Shown here: piece after piece, positions 20,137 through 33,646 of the stretch
How positions within the stretch are numbered: position 1 is the stretch's first letter
How the letters are laid out: each line of letters opens with the position of its first letter
Origin: Fremontodendron californicum
Lineage: Eukaryota > Streptophyta > Magnoliopsida > Malvales > Malvaceae
Direction of reading: 5' to 3'
DNA: 64,000 bases
NCBI GenBank assembly: GCA_030761205.1
Contig: JAULJL010000004.1
Location: 35,622,172-35,686,171, forward strand
Notes under the pieces: generated by a model
Databases searched by the model: none
What the model saw: the letters and a program-made list of their open reading frames with translations, nothing else
What the model was told of the DNA's origin: nothing
Translations under genes and position numbers: made by a program

Positions 20137-23100
20137 TGTAGACACCTAATTTTGTACGGACCACTAAATCAGGTATGTTTTCTTCCTAAAGTGATATTTC
20201 AGAATGTAAAAAGACTTTTCTCATCCTGCAGGTGGTACTCCGAGACTTAGTTTAAGAAAGTAGACATAAAAAGTCAACATCTGAAAGTCAATTACTAAAA
20301 AATTCAACCCACTTTCAAAATCAAGATTCAAAGTTCAATTGAAAAATGGTGAAATCTTTTTGATAATCCGAGGTCTACAATGAAAGATATGGAGTTCGAA
20401 AGTTGGGTTACGAAGATTCAGTAGAAAAGAAACCCTAGTTCAGAAAATTTGGGGAAAAGTGCTTAAACGATCAAATTGGTCAAAATTGGAGGTTCCAAAT
20501 GAAAGATAAGAAATGACTACTGGTAATGGAGAGGTCATTTGGAGGCAAAACTGAAGGAAAAGTCAATTTGGAAGAAAACCGAGAATTAGGGTTTTTGGTG
20601 AATTTTGGTGAAATTGGGGAAAATTATAGAAATGGCCCGATTTGATAAAACTAAAGCCCCTAATTGATGAGGAGTGAGTAAACAAGGATAGCCAAGGCTC
20701 AGTTTGAAGAAATTTCGAGAAAAGAGCCGATTAGAGGAAAAACGGAAAAACGAGGAAATTCCCAATACTGAAAAAAGGAAAAGTCAAATCGAAGGGGAAT
20801 TTGATTCTAAAAATTGGGTATTTTTGGACCAACTCCAATTCCATATATGAAAAAGGCACAGAAAAAGAAAATCTAAAAATCGGACTTGTTTTGAGCAAAA
20901 TCAGGCTTTGGAGACAAAATGGCAAAATTGGAAAATTCAAGAAAAATAGCAAATGAGCTCCAAAAATTCTGAAAATTATAGATCTCATTCTTAAATCATT
21001 TGGAAGAGATTGGAGAAGAAAAATCTGGATCCGGAGCTCGTTTGCCAAATGGCAAATCTCGGGCCTGCTATGTTGAAATTCAAGAAGATAAATCCCGAAA
21101 AAATAGCGAATGAGTTCCAAAAATTCTGAAAATTTTCAGATCTCATTCTTAAATTATTTGGAAGAGATTGATGAAATAAAATCTAGATTAAGAGTTTGTT
21201 TTCAGAATGGCAAATCCCGGGCCCACTATGCTGAAATTCAAGCAGATAAATCCTGAAAAAATAGCAAATAAGCTCCAAAAAGTATGAAAACTTTCAGATC
21301 TCACTTTTAAATTATTTGAAAGAGATTTGTGAAGAAAAATCTGGATTCGGAGCTCGTTTAAAAAATGGTAAAAGTTCGGCTGCACAAAGGGGCAATTTTA
21401 GAAGAAAAAATCCAAAAAATAGCAAATGGGCTCGGAAAATTTTGAAAACTTCCAAAATTCAATTTTTAATTATTTTGGAAGTATTAAAAAAAAGGATTTG
21501 GAGTCCGTTTGCAATTTAATTAGGTTTGGGGGTCAAAAAGGTTATTTTATCGAAGAAACTAAAAAGGGCCTTTCTTGCAATTAAAAAAAATGATGAGTGG
21601 GCTGGAATATGAAGAGGCAGTCGGCCAAAGCCAATGAAGGAGTTTGATTTTTTGAATTTTACATATAAAGGCCAAGAGTGAATAGGAAGGTAGTTATTTT
21701 TTTTTATCAAGCCTTTGAATTTGCAACACATGGACCAATGGATGGAGAGGGATGATGTCATATTTATGACATCATCTTCATGACATCATAATTTAGGGGC
21801 TGATTATTCCAATCTAAGGGTGGAAATTTTACATAGAAGGCATCTTGGATTAAGGACCATTGGATCAAAATTGGTTTAAAAAATGACAATTTTCAAGGAT
21901 ATTCCAAGGGCCATTCGGCCACCTTAAGGGGGGGTATATTTTTCATTTCATCACTTCTTCTTGGCTGAATACTCTCCATTTTTGAAAGCAAATAGAAAGT
22001 TTTGAAAGGTAAAGAAAGTAAGAAGAGAAAAAAGCTTGCAAAATAGCTTTTAGAGGTAGCTAAAAGCACCTTACTCTAGCACTTTTTTTTGCATTTCCAT
22101 CCTTAATTTTCTGTTTTCATTTGATATTTGGTGATTTTCTATTGATTTTAAATTTGAAATAAGTGTTTTTAAGCTTTCTCTTCAAGCTCCTTTCTCATGC
22201 TTTCTTGAAAAATTTTGAAAAAGTATTTTTTTTACATTTTAGGAGGTTGGCTGAATGGTCACTGTTTTGTGGTATGGTTGATGTTTGATTTTTTTTTTCA
22301 TGTTGTTTGTGATGTCTAGCATGTTTTGATGTTCTATATTTTTCTAAAAATAAACAAAAACATGAAGCTTATTTTAATCTTTTTACTTACTTACCTCTAT
22401 TTTTTATTTTATCATCTTGTATTCATGTTTACATTCCTTGTTTACCATTCTTAATTTTTTGTTTTCAACATGTTTGAGTTGTTCATGATTTGCATTTTAC
22501 TATACTATGTCTTTGTGAAAATGTCTAGTCATGTTTATGCCTTTACATCATGTTTGCATGGTTTAGCATGTTTCCATTTTAGTCTTGCATTTAGTATGTC
22601 ATATGTTTGTGTAAATTCTATGTTAGGATTTCATCATGGAAGCCTATAACCATTCGGCTACCCACCATTCTATGCTTTGTGTGTGTATTTACATCTTACT
22701 AGTTGATAGGTTTGCATTTCCATGCCATGTTTTTGTGTATTTTGATTTAGTATACCATGTGTTTGTGTAAATGCCATGCTAGGATTTCATCACATTGTGA
22801 CCTATGACCATTCGGCTACCTTCCATTCTATGCCTTGTATGTGCATTTTCATCTTGCTAGTTGACATTTTTGCATTTCCATGCCATGATTTTGTGTATTT
22901 TGATTTAGTATGCTATATGTTTGTGTTATTTCCATGTATTTTTTTAGGTCTAGGTCTCATTTGCATTGCCATGTATTTCATGCATGTTTAGGCCTAGGTT
23001 GCATTTATTGCCATGCAAGTTCATGTTATGTCTAGACCATATTCTTTATGCCATGCATTTTTCATGTCATTTAGGTTTTAAAACTTAAATCATGCATTTA

Positions 23101-25179
23101 ACTTGCTGTTTGTTCATGCATATCATATCATGCCACTTGATTTTTGACTTAGGCCAATCAATGGCTCAAAGTCAAGCTCACATGAGCATATTTGTGGAAA
23201 ATTAAGGAGTTGTCAAATTGATTTTTCTACCTTTGTGACTTGTTTTACTTAGGCAAATCTTGTCCATTTTTTTAGAAATTTTAGCTACTGTTTGTAGGTT
23301 CATAGAAGAGTCTCCAATATTTTTACTTTGATTTTTGAATGATTTTATCAATGGCTTAAAAATGATTTTTGGCAAAATAATTTTTCACTAAGTGTTCTGA
23401 CTTTCTCGATTTTTTTGGGAGGTTATCTTTAGTCAAAAAATTAAGCCAATTTTTTCCTATAGAGTTTTACTTGTTCTGAGTCTCCTGTATTTTTTTTTAT
23501 AGATTTTTTTGAAAATTTAAAAATAGGTTAAATAATCATGTTTTAAAACTAGACAATAGAGTCAGATTTGAATTCAAGGGAAAAATAATTGTTAGTTTTG
23601 GCTAAGGCATTTAAAGGGGGTTGATTAGGAACCTTAGCTACTGTCTTAGGTTGGTTTCTAGGCCATTTTAATCTTTAAAAATGATTTTATAAAGCTCGGG
23701 TCATGGGTGGTCAAGTTCGGGTTTTCAAACTTAGGAAAATAGAGCTATTTTTAAAGGGAAATTCGGCTATGACGATATTATCCAAGATTTTCAAAATTGT
23801 TTTTAAACCAATCACAAAGTATTTTGATTTCAGAAAATTTAATTTGATCTATTTTCCTAAGGTAGAAGAATATCTTTTTAGGTATACAGATTCCCTTATT
23901 TAAAGGAAAAAATACGCTTTAATACATTGCATTTTTCATGTTCATGCATATTGTATAATATATGATTTTTTTTTCTATGAATATTCCTATGGTATTGTTA
24001 TTATTTGGATTTATGTTTTATGGTGTTATATTGTTTGTTATATGGTTTTGAATATTTCATGCTATCCTATGCTTTTTATTTAGTCATTTATTTTTGTCAC
24101 ATTATTTAGCATATATTATGTTCATGCATTATTATTTTTATTTTTATTTTCATGCATATTTCATAATAGCATTATTTTATGTTTCATGTCACTTAGGATA
24201 TTTCATTTCATTTAAATATATCATGTTACTTAGGTTATTTCATTTCATTTAGAATATATCATATTACTTAGGATATTTCATTTCATTTAGAATATATCAT
24301 GTTACTTACGTTATTTCATTTCATTTAGAATATATCATGTTACTTATGTTATTTCATTTCATTTAGAATATATTATGTCACTTAAGTTATCTCATTTCAC
24401 TTAGAATATATCATGATACTTAGGATATTTCATTTCATTTAGAATATGCTATGCCATTTAAATTATATCATATCATTTAGGTTGCATTATATTATCTAGA
24501 CTTTGCTATATCATCTTTATTATGTCACACATGTTCATATTCATTTTTTTAAAATATTTTAAAAAGATAATGATTTTCAATAAAATAAAGATATTCCAGA
24601 GTTAAAATAATTCATATGTTCTCTTCCGGGTTGCCGGGTTGTATATCATCAATTCTCATTAATAACGGAATATCTTTCTTTAAACGAAAATGATTCGAAA
24701 CATTTTCTAAATAAATAAAATTTTCTATATTTTGCCAAATTTTCGGGGAATATAAGAAAATTTTGAATTAATAAATTTAGGGTCATTTTCAATTAAAATG
24801 AAATTATTTTTCTTGAAATTGGAATTAATTTGAAATACTAAATTTAAAACTGACTTTTTACTGAGATTTAAGATAACACATGATTTATAAGGTACAGTTT
24901 TATACAGGCATTGTGGAGGTGCTAACCCTTCCCCACACGTAACCGAGTCCCAAACCCGCTTCTTTGATTTCTCTGGTTTAAAACGCAGACTTGAAATTGG
25001 TTTTAAAAATATTTTAATTAATCTTAAAATGTTTTACAAAATTGATTTTAATAGGTGGCCGATCACACCTAGCCAAAAATGATTGGTGGCGACTCTATGT
25101 ATTTTTCGAGGTTATTTTCAAACCCTCATTTTATTTTAATTAAGTCATGCTGAGACTTGTTATTTTTTAGGCTGCGACA
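20137..25179 (+). repeat. 3' LTR of element E2 (5043 bp)
   Basis: It begins TGTAGACACC and ends GGCTGCGACA. The first 130 bases match the start of the E1 LTR, including CATCCTGCAGGTGGTACTCC and the GAGACTTAGTTTAAG block. A TATA-like ACATATAAAGG is at about 21661-21671. The end contains the GGTTAC/ACGTGTGGGGAAGG and GGAGTCGCC blocks shared with the LTRs of E1 and C. No coding content. Confidence 0.85.
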
Positions 25180-26649
25180 GATGTTATATTCCATTAGGAA
25201 TTGAGTTTTTGTGAATATGAAATTATTATTTGTTCCTTTTTCTTTTTCAAATTTTTAGTTGTTATTTTTACAAACACAAAACTTTAATCTACAAATAAAT
25301 ATCACCCAAAAAAGGTGATCTCTCCTTAAATTGAATTGATAAATTAAATAAAAAAATTGTTGATAAAATTTTTAAATTATATTAAAATAATGATTAATTA
25401 TGATTAATTTTGATATTCATGTTTGAATGGTGCCAGCAGAGCCTAAAAAATTATTGTTTTGCCTAATACTTATGTAACCAAGGAAATACGTTTTTATGAT
25501 AAGTTTTTAAAATGTTTTTCAAGAAAACATGAAATGTATTAAAATGAGATATTTATCAAAAATGTGTTCATCTATTTAAAAGAAGACATAATAATACTTT
25601 TGAGTAAACTTAGATCAAACTTAGAAAAATTATAAATTTTAGGTACAGAATTTTTGCTCAAATTAAATCTCGAAACAAGTTTATGCTAATTGACTCAAAA
25701 AGGAGAAATATTCTAATGCTATTGTTTCGACATCCAAATACCCTTGGATTAGCCTTGATACAACATTTTGAAAATCGAAAAAAACAAAATATGCAATTTT
25801 TTAAAGAAAATTTCATATTTGCCGAACCATACAAGTACCAATTAAAATCAACAAATTGAGACTTTTGATAACATATGTTTACGGTGAAAAAGATAAGTTT
25901 TGATAACATATGTTTAAATGTCATGTCATATTTTTCACGTAAACATTAGGCCAATTATTAATTTTAACATTTTTCTTAAATTTTAAAAGATTAAGTATTA
26001 AATTACATATATTTATAATACAAATACTAATTTGCATTAGATAATATAGTACAGAGATTTTTCATATACTTTAATTAAGATATCAACAATTCTATTATAC
26101 GAATATTGAATGAGTTTTGAGTATTTTGTTCTCTTCAAAAAGAATTTAGAGTAGCCAACAATAGAAGTAAAGATAAGAGTGGCTAAGAAAAAAATTTTGA
26201 TACTTTTGAAGTTATTGATAATGATGTCCAAAAAAAAATCTAACTAGTACTCCCAATTGAGTTTGATAGAGTATTAGATACAAATAATTAAATATCTAGT
26301 TTGTTTAAGTATTTTTTTTGGTAATTTTAGTATTACTAAGTAAATTTTGGTCGTTTTGGATAATTGATTAAATATTTGATATTGTTGTTACTTTTTTATA
26401 TTTGAGTTTTAATGTGTACATAATTTTTATTTAACTAATTTTTTACACATGTGTTGCACGTAAGTTGCACGTGATAAAATATAAACTTATTTGAATGTTA
26501 TTATTATTTTAAATTTAAATAACAATATCAAAGTTAAATTTATAAAAAATATTTTGACTTTTAAAAAATTTATTATATTAAAAATAAAAAATAACAAAAT
26601 AATTAAATAAATTAAAATCAAATAAATGAAATCAATTTTGAATTTACGA
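25180..26649. other. AT-rich intergenic sequence
   Basis: No gene, RNA or element that I can support. Short ORFs here are AT-rich with low-complexity translations. It follows directly on the E2 LTR end. Confidence 0.6.
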
Positions 26650-27430
26650 CATATAAAAAAAACAAAAAAGAAATTAAAAATCAAATATCAAAAAACACCA
26701 ACATCAAATATCACATTTATAACCAAATTTATTTAATTTTCTAATACGATAGTTTAATCAACAATAGTAATTTTCTCCAAAAACAAGCTTAAGCAAACTA
26801 AATTTCTAATCCTATGCATCATCCGAATGAGCTATTCCATTAGGGTCAGTAGCTCATCCTGGTTTTCTTCTATAGCATCGGTGGGAGCATAAATGGATTC
26901 CTATTCTTGAACAACGTTGCCATCATCTCCAAGAGCAGGAGCATCACTTTTCTTCTCGCCACCTTTGTCGTCGCTAATACCCTCGGTTGCTTTAGGCACT
27001 TGTGAACAAAGGATTGAGCTAAACGAAATTTATTACATATACGTACAACAGAGTTGTTGAGGTTGGTATTGATTATTTCAAGCTCCTATACGGTTTTGAT
27101 AGCAGTAATTATCTTTTTTACATATTTGAAATTTCTATCAAATATTAAAGGAAAAATAGTTAAATCATTACTTGGATACGTATGGTTGAGTAGTACAGGA
27201 AAAAGAGTTAGAAAAAAAATAGGATAAGGAGCCTTGTTTGGAAGGTTTTGGTTCTCAAGTAGAGAAAGAGCAATTAGGCTTGGAAGAGTATGGTTGTTTA
27301 GCGGAGGAAGCTTACCCAAATTATAACTTCGATACGTGTGGTTGATTAGTTGAGGAAGAAGAGGGTCGAAAAGAAGATGAGTAGAAACGAAGAAACGTAG
27401 AAGGACAGAGTTCCTTTAATGTCATGCAAT
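26650..27430 (-). repeat. dispersed repeat, copy 1 (with gene-like 5' segment)
   Basis: Parts of this stretch align in the same orientation with 52830-53262: the block around TTTTCTCCAAAAACAAG (26772 and 52948) and the GCGGAGGAAGC...ACGTGTG block (about 27300 and 53040). On the minus strand it has a pyrimidine-rich, TTCTTC-rich lead like a 5' UTR. A short acidic coding-like piece (about 26880-27000) is broken by stops. It may be a diverged transposon or a duplicated gene fragment; I do not recognise it. Confidence 0.45.
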
Positions 27431-27837
27431 ACCAATGCATCAAATACAAATCCATAAAATAAAAAAATTCTAAAAAATTTGAAGATTTTTTGAAAAATTA
27501 GAGATTTTTTAATATTTGGATGAGTTAATAAAAAAGGTTTTCTCTTGTTTGATTATTTTTTGGAAATCTATTTTTTTCAAATAATAATATTAACATAAAT
27601 ATTAATTATTAAAATATTAAAAATAATTTTATTATTAAAATATTAATATTAATATTTTAATATAATAATATTTAATACCAAAATATTATATTAATATTAA
27701 ATACTTAAAATAATATTATTTATTATTAAAACATTAATTATATTAATATATTAATTATTAAAATATTATTTATATTAATATAATTTATTATTAAAATATA
27801 ATTTCTATTAATATAATATTTATTAAAATATTATTTC
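27431..27837. other. very AT-rich sequence at truncation edge of element C
   Basis: Almost pure TATTAATATTAAAATA-type sequence, with no coding signal. It abuts the broken integrase of element C at about 27838. Similar sequence lies on the other side of C at 51415-51650. Confidence 0.6.
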
Positions 27838-28177
27838 TAGTTTTTCAGATTACGAGCATTATCAGAAATGATCTTCTCTGGTAGTCCATATCGACAAATT
27901 ATCTCTTTCTTTATGAACTTACAGACCACTGCCCGTGTTACACTCGCATATGAAGCTGCCTCTACCCACTTTGTGAAATAATCGATCATCACAAAAATGA
28001 ACCGGTGTCCATTCGTCGCCTTTGGAGTGATAGGTCCGATCACATCCATGCCCCACATTGAGAACGGCCACGGAGGTGCCAAAACATGCAACTCATTTGG
28101 AGGAGCGTTGATCTTATCCGCATAGATCTGGCATTTATGACATTTTCAAGCATAGTCAATACAGTATTTCTCCATCG
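27837..28177 (-). pseudogene. integrase fragment of element C
   Basis: The zinc-binding part keeps CHKCQ, but the preceding His-containing segment is deleted; the sequence jumps from the RNase H-integrase linker to YYWLTMEKYC. An in-frame TGA follows near 28141. The core from 28091 has WGMDVIGPI (first Asp) and ISDNA (second Asp). It then ends in AT-rich DNA, so the catalytic Glu and C-terminal domain are missing. It cannot function. Confidence 0.88.
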
Positions 28178-29436
28178 TCAGCCAATAATAGCGGCGTCAA
28201 CACACCTCAAAAGCACCATATCTCGACCCCTCTTGTACAATATCTCTCCATCAAGGAAGAAACCCATAGCTAATCTTCGGATGAGCCGTTTATCATTGTC
28301 CGAAGCGTATTCCGGGTATCGCTGATATTTGACGTATTGCATGATGTCAAAATACCAAGGCTGACCGTCAACTTCTTCTTCGACATCTAAACAATGCGCC
28401 GGAGATCCTTTCACACCCAACTTGATTGGTTGAATCTCAGCTTTTACATCCAGCTTAAACATCGCAGCTAAAGTGGCTAAAGCATCAGCCATCTGATTTT
28501 CTTCCCGGGGCAAGTGTTGAAACTGAATCTTCTCAAAATGTTTGATCAATTCAGTTGTGTATTTTTGGTATAGGATCAACTTCGAATCCCTTGTTTCCCA
28601 TTCTCCTTTCAACTGATAAATGACCAAAGCTGAATCACCATATACCTCCAACACATCAATCTTTCTTTCAATCGCCGCTTGCAAGCCCATGATGCATGCC
28701 TCATATTCAGCCATGTTGTTGGTGCAATTAAAATCCAATCGTGCAGTAATCCGATAATATTGACCATCCAGGGATATCAAGACTACCCCAATTCCATGTC
28801 CAAAAGCATTAGAAGCTCCATCAAAGAACATCTTCCAGGGTTTTTCTTCACCTTCTTCATCATCTCCTCTTGAAATAGCCATCAAATCCTCATCCGGGAA
28901 ATCAAATTGCATTGGCTCATATTCTTCAGAAGCCCGATCCGCCAGGAATTCGGCTATCACACTTCTTTTTATTGCTTTCTGAGTCACATAAACAATGTCA
29001 TACTCGGATAAAGTGACTTGCCATCTTGCAATTCTTCCTGATAATGACGGCTTCTCAAAAATGTACTTCAGAGGATCCAACCTTGCTATGAGCCACGTTG
29101 TGTTGTACAACATGTACTGTCTGACTCTGTGAGCTGTCCATGCTAGAGCACAACACATCTTTTCCAGCGACGAGTATCTAGATTCATAGTCAGTAAACTT
29201 TTTACTCAAATAGTAGATGGCATGCTCTTTCTTTCCCGTCTCATCTTGTTGCCCCAGAACACATCCCATGGATTTCTCGGACACCGTCAAATACATAATC
29301 AATGGCTTTCCCGGAATCGGAGGAACTAACACTGGTGGATTTGACAGGTACTCTTTAACTTTATCGAAAGCTTCCTGACATTCTCCAGTCCATTCACCAG
29401 TATCCTGTTTGCGAAGAAGCTTAAAGATAGGATCAC
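28178..29436 (-). pseudogene. RNase H and additional RNase H domains of element C
   Basis: The first domain, typical of Ty3/gypsy, is seen in MGCVLGQQDETGKKEHAIYY and the YSSLEKMCCALAW segment. A second, archaeal-type RNase H follows from about residue 165 of the 28178-29332 frame, with the acidic set visible as FFDGAS, NMAEYEA, YGDSALV and MADALATL. The dual RNase H is diagnostic of the Tat/Ogre lineage. The frame is joined to RT by a -1 frameshift near 29433-29437 and stops at the integrase deletion. Confidence 0.88.
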
Positions 29437-30570
29437 TATTTGAGGGTGAGTTGAGAAATGAAGCGTGATATGCAATTCAGCCTTCCCAAGAAACCTCTCA
29501 CTTCTTTTTGCGTGCGAGGGGGAGACAGATTCTGAATCGCCTTTATTTTGTCTAGATCCACTTCAATTCCTCTATCACTAACCACAAAACCCAACAATTT
29601 GCCGGATTTGACGCCAAACGTACACTTCGCAGGATTCAATCTCAGCTAAAATTTTCTCAATCTTTCAAACAGCTTCCTGAGGTTAACCAAATGATCTTCA
29701 TCTTCACGGGATTTTGCTATCATGTCATCCACATAAACTTCAATCTCTTTATGCATCATGTCATGAAACAGAGTTACCATTGCCCGTTGGTAAGTAGCTC
29801 CGGCATTTTTCAACCCAAAAGGCATGACCTTATAACAGAAGGTCCCCCACATTGTAACAAATATGGTCTTCTCCATATCATCCGAAGCCATCTTGATCTG
29901 GTTATACCCTAAAAAACCGTCCATGAACGAAAACGTGGAATGTCTAGCAGTGTTATCCACGAGGGTGTCAATATGAGGTAAAGGAAAATTATCCTTTGGA
30001 CTTGCCTTGTTCAGATCTCGGTAATCAACACACATTCTCACCTTCCCATCTTTCTTAAGAACTGAGACGATGTTGGCTACCCACTCCGGATACTTAGCTA
30101 CTTCCAGAAAGCCTGCATCAAACTGCTTTTTTACTTCTTCTTTAATCTTTAACAGCATCTATGGTTTCATCCGTCTTAACTTTTGTTGTACCGACTTGCA
30201 TTCTGGCCGTAAAGGCAGTTTGTGTTCCACAATATCTGTATCCAAACCCGACATGTCTCTGTATGACCATGCGAACACATCCACAAGTTCTTTGAGCAAA
30301 TCTTCTAATCTCTTCTTTTGAACAGGTGGCAACGACGCACCGATCTTTACTTCTTTCTTATTTTCCTCATCTCCAAAATTAATCATCTCAGTAACCTCTT
30401 GATGTGGTTCAATCGGTTTCTTTTCTTGTTCCATTAATCTCAATAAATCTGGAGACAAAGTATAATCATCTGATTCCTCTTCATTATCAAATTTATCAAC
30501 ATGAACTGTGTTTTCAAAATCGAATCCCAAATTATTATTAAGATTGTCTTTATATTCATTACTTGGAATC
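29437..30570 (-). pseudogene. reverse transcriptase of element C, with two in-frame stops
   Basis: It is recognised from CVDYRDLNKASPKDNFPLPH, FMDGFLGYNQIKM and the active-site VYVDDM. The reading frame is continuous from the probable splice acceptor at 30570 to 29437, except for TAG at 30159-30161 and TAG at 29646-29648, then a frameshift. The last stop sits in a CAG context, consistent with C-to-T decay. Confidence 0.88.
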
Positions 30571-30838
30571 CTGAAATTGAATGGAATCGAAAGAATATAT
30601 ATTGGTATACGAAGCAAGAATGGTAACAATGAAAGAAAGGAAAAATGACAACCATGAATGAAAGAGGGAATGAAAATGCATCTTGTTCCTAATTTATTAA
30701 AATAATGAGAAATAAACTAGCCCATACATAAAAGACCATCCCTAATGCCCTTGGGCACGAGCAAATAGGGACTTGACTCACTGCATTACATTTTAAGAGA
30801 TTCAAGGATAACCCGCAGTTTTGTCACTTTTCAATTAC
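30571..30838 (-). other. probable intron between protease and RT of element C
   Basis: Protease coding runs to GAGCTGG|GTAATT (donor GT at 30838-30837) and RT coding resumes after TTTCAG|G (AG at 30572-30571). The 268-nt interval has stops in the coding frame and a pyrimidine-rich 3' end. A spliced intron at this place is known in Ogre elements; the exact sites here are inferred. Confidence 0.6.
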
Positions 30839-32148
30839 CCAGCTCCATTTCAGGTGAGCACGGGTACACCAACAACTCTTCCTCAATATCAGATTTCATT
30901 CCTACTTTCTCCACCATTTGAATAGAAAGCTCAGAAAATACTTCTTCTAAATTTGGCGGAAGTGCATCGGGATAAATACATCCCCCCAAACGAAAAGTGG
31001 AATAAAGATGAGGAAAGACCATCTTCCTCGGCTCCCACTCATATCCTTTCACACGAGCCAATCTTTTCTTCCTCTTGTTGAACTCAACCATCTCCCAATC
31101 CCTCCTGGTTGGCCTGTAGCCTAACCCAAACCTTTCTCTGTTTACTTGAATCTCTGGCATCTCCCTGGTCCCTTGAAAATGCTTCCCTAATCTAGAACCA
31201 ACTCGCCAACCCATCCCAATAGTTTGCTTGAACAACATGCTAACAGTTTGAGAAAAACGCGGAGCAGGCACTTTTGACCCTTCACCAACATATGTCGCAT
31301 TGATGAACTCAAACGATCTGAAAGAACACTCCAATGCTTCATCAACTGCCTCGACATAAGGCGTAGTTGGGGACTGGGTTACCAAAAAATCCTCTTCCCC
31401 GTTGACACATACCAGATAATCCTCCATAACAAATTTGATTTTCTGGTGCAACGATGATGGAACTGCCCCTACCATGTGAATCCATGGCCTTCCCAATAGA
31501 CAACTGTAAGATGGTGAAATCTCCATAACCTGAAACTTTATCTTGAAAGTACAAGGCCCAATCTGCAGAGGCATCTCAATATCTCCCAAAACTGCTCGAC
31601 AGGTCTCTTCAAAGGCTCTCACAATCATGTGACTAGGTTGAATATGAGACACATCTACCGGAAGCTTGGACAATGTAGTCATTGGCATAACATTAATGGA
31701 AGAACCATTATCAATAAGTACTTTAGCCATGACATGACTTTTGCACTTGACCGTGATATGGAGGGCCTTAGTACTGCCCCTGCCTTCCGGAGGAATCTCA
31801 TCATCATTAAAGGTTATGAAATTGGTAGCCACCAGATTTCCTGCAATATGACCCACATTTTCCACGAAAATATTGTGAGGCACATGTACCTTATTCAAGA
31901 CCTTTAGCAAAGCTTCTCTGTAAGGCTCGAAATTCAACAATAGTGACAATAGCAAAATCCGAGCTGGCATCTTATTCAACTGTTCAACCACACTATATTC
32001 ACTGTGTTTGATCAGCTTCAAAACTTCACAAGCCCTCTCTCTCAGTCACAGGCTTCTTATATTCCATATCCCAAACTGCCAATGGGTTCGTCTTACTTCC
32101 TGGCTCTTCGTTCTTTTCTTCTTCCACTGCTTTTCCTTTCCTGTCCCT
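30831..32148 (-). pseudogene. protease / G-patch-like part of element C polyprotein
   Basis: The main frame (30831-32021) contains VLIDNGSSINVMP, the protease active site in its Tat form (D-N-G), and LLGRPWIH. It then has a glycine-rich G-patch-like stretch (GMGWRVGSRLGKHFQGT). Codons continue upstream to 32148 but in another frame. The shift falls in a GAGAGAG run near 32031-32040 and looks like a dinucleotide indel. Element B is inserted immediately upstream, and the reading continues on its far side at 43978. Confidence 0.85.
32144..32148. repeat. target site duplication of element B, left copy (TCCCT)
   Basis: TCCCT at 32144-32148 is repeated exactly at 43978-43982, the two sides of element B. 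Five bases is the normal Ty3/gypsy duplication size. Confidence 0.95.
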
Positions 32149-33646
32149 TGATGGAAACTCAATTAAGAGTTGTAAACCCAAGTGCAGGTTATGTTCAAGT
32201 AATAAATTCTCGGGTGTCCGAGGTCGAACCACAGGGAAGCGTATTAGTAAGTATAAGTTTATAAATATATAAGAAAAAGAAAATAAACAAGATATTAGGG
32301 CATCAATAACAAAGAAAGTAAACAAGATATTAGAGAACAAAATAAACAAAATAACAAAAAAGCAATTAAACAAGATATAAAAAAAACAATAAGAAAAGAT
32401 GTTGAGGTTAGAGAATCCGCTCTTGGTGTTATGCTAAGATTAATCTTGTTTTATTACACAATTGAAATCCACACATAAGGGAGGTTCCAACCGGAAGGTT
32501 TAGCAATTCAGTCCAAATTGTCCAACGTCCATAGCATATGATATTATGTTCATTTGGTGTCCTCAAAACTCACAAAAAGAGTCCAAGCATTCCTTATGCC
32601 AAGGTATATGTCTACAACAAATCAAGGTTATGAAACCAAGCATTTACTGTGCCATTTTCATTGTCAATAATGAATCAAGATCTCTACTTTGCAAGTATGA
32701 TTTTAAACCAAAAGAAAATATTATCTACACTAGTGTTTATAAATGATGATTCATTTTAGCTCATGTTGAAGAGACTAACCTTAGCATTTACCAAGAGCTT
32801 CACCTCATCACCTCAACAATATGATTAGCAACACATACTAGATATGAATAAAATGAAAAGAAATGTAAGAAACATAAGTAAAGAAAAAGAAAACTAGAGA
32901 AAGGAAAAAAGAAGAAAACTTAGAGAATTTTATTACAATGGCAAATATCCTACCAATGTATAATGTATCCCAATACTCATCCAAGGCCCTCTATTTATAC
33001 ACATTTTGGAGGGCTAAATGACAAGAGACAAGCTTTACAAATTTCAAAGGTAGGTATAATAGGTGGGTGCATTTTTCTAACAATTTTCGTCATATTGTAT
33101 GACAATTCTGATCAGCCAGCTTGATGGTCGATTTTGTCAATGTTGGAGGCTCGATCTGATAAAATGGTCTTCTAGAAAAATATACCCCTATCAGTTACAG
33201 ATCCATAGCCGTTGGAATCAGATCATTTGCGTACGTGGATCGGAAGATATGGTCAAAATACCAAAACGGTGCAGAACAGACGTCATTGCACATCAGCCAA
33301 CTTGATGGTCGATTTCGCTAGGGAAAACGACTCCGTTTCAAGAAGTGTAAAACATGAAAAAGATAGATATGCCTCTTAGCTTTGCAGGGATACAAAGTTC
33401 AGCCTTATTGCTTCAGTGAAACTCGAGATATAGCTGATATGGCAAAAGGTGTCGGAACTGGAACTGAACTGGATTTGCCCTTAATTCTAGTAATCTGAAA
33501 TCACTCAAAGAAACTTGTGAAAAACACCAAATTACATAAAAATATAAAAGATCATAAACACAATTAGACTAAACAATAATAACTCGTATTTGACACAAAA
33601 CAATAATAAAACATAACTAAAAACTATATAATTATACGAGTTATCA
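32149..33646 (-). repeat. 3' LTR of element B (1498 bp)
   Basis: It reads TGATAACTCG...TTCCATCA on the minus strand, with TATAAATA at 32992-32999. It is full length compared with the LTR of D (1502 bp). One copy of the unit that is triplicated in element A lies at about 33111-33294. Confidence 0.93.

Larger units (their letters stand above)
18218..25179 (+). mobile_element. Ogre/Tat-like LTR retrotransposon E2, 3' part
   Basis: On the plus strand there is a non-coding 3' region (18218-20119) with tandem repeats, a purine-rich PPT and a 5.0 kb LTR ending ...GGCTGCGACA at 25179. Tandem repeats between pol and the 3' LTR are a known feature of Ogre elements. The 5' part is missing because sequence changes to the oppositely oriented E1 LTR at 18217/18218. 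The simplest reading is that E1 inserted into the 3' region of E2. Confidence 0.75.

Noticed and set aside
13539..25179. E1 and E2 LTRs as the two ends of one element
   Set aside because: They are in opposite orientation, one borders a PBS and the other a PPT, and their internal repeats differ.
26487..26684. Hydrophobic 65-codon ORF
   Set aside because: Phe/Ile/Leu content follows from extreme AT-richness; no supporting signal.
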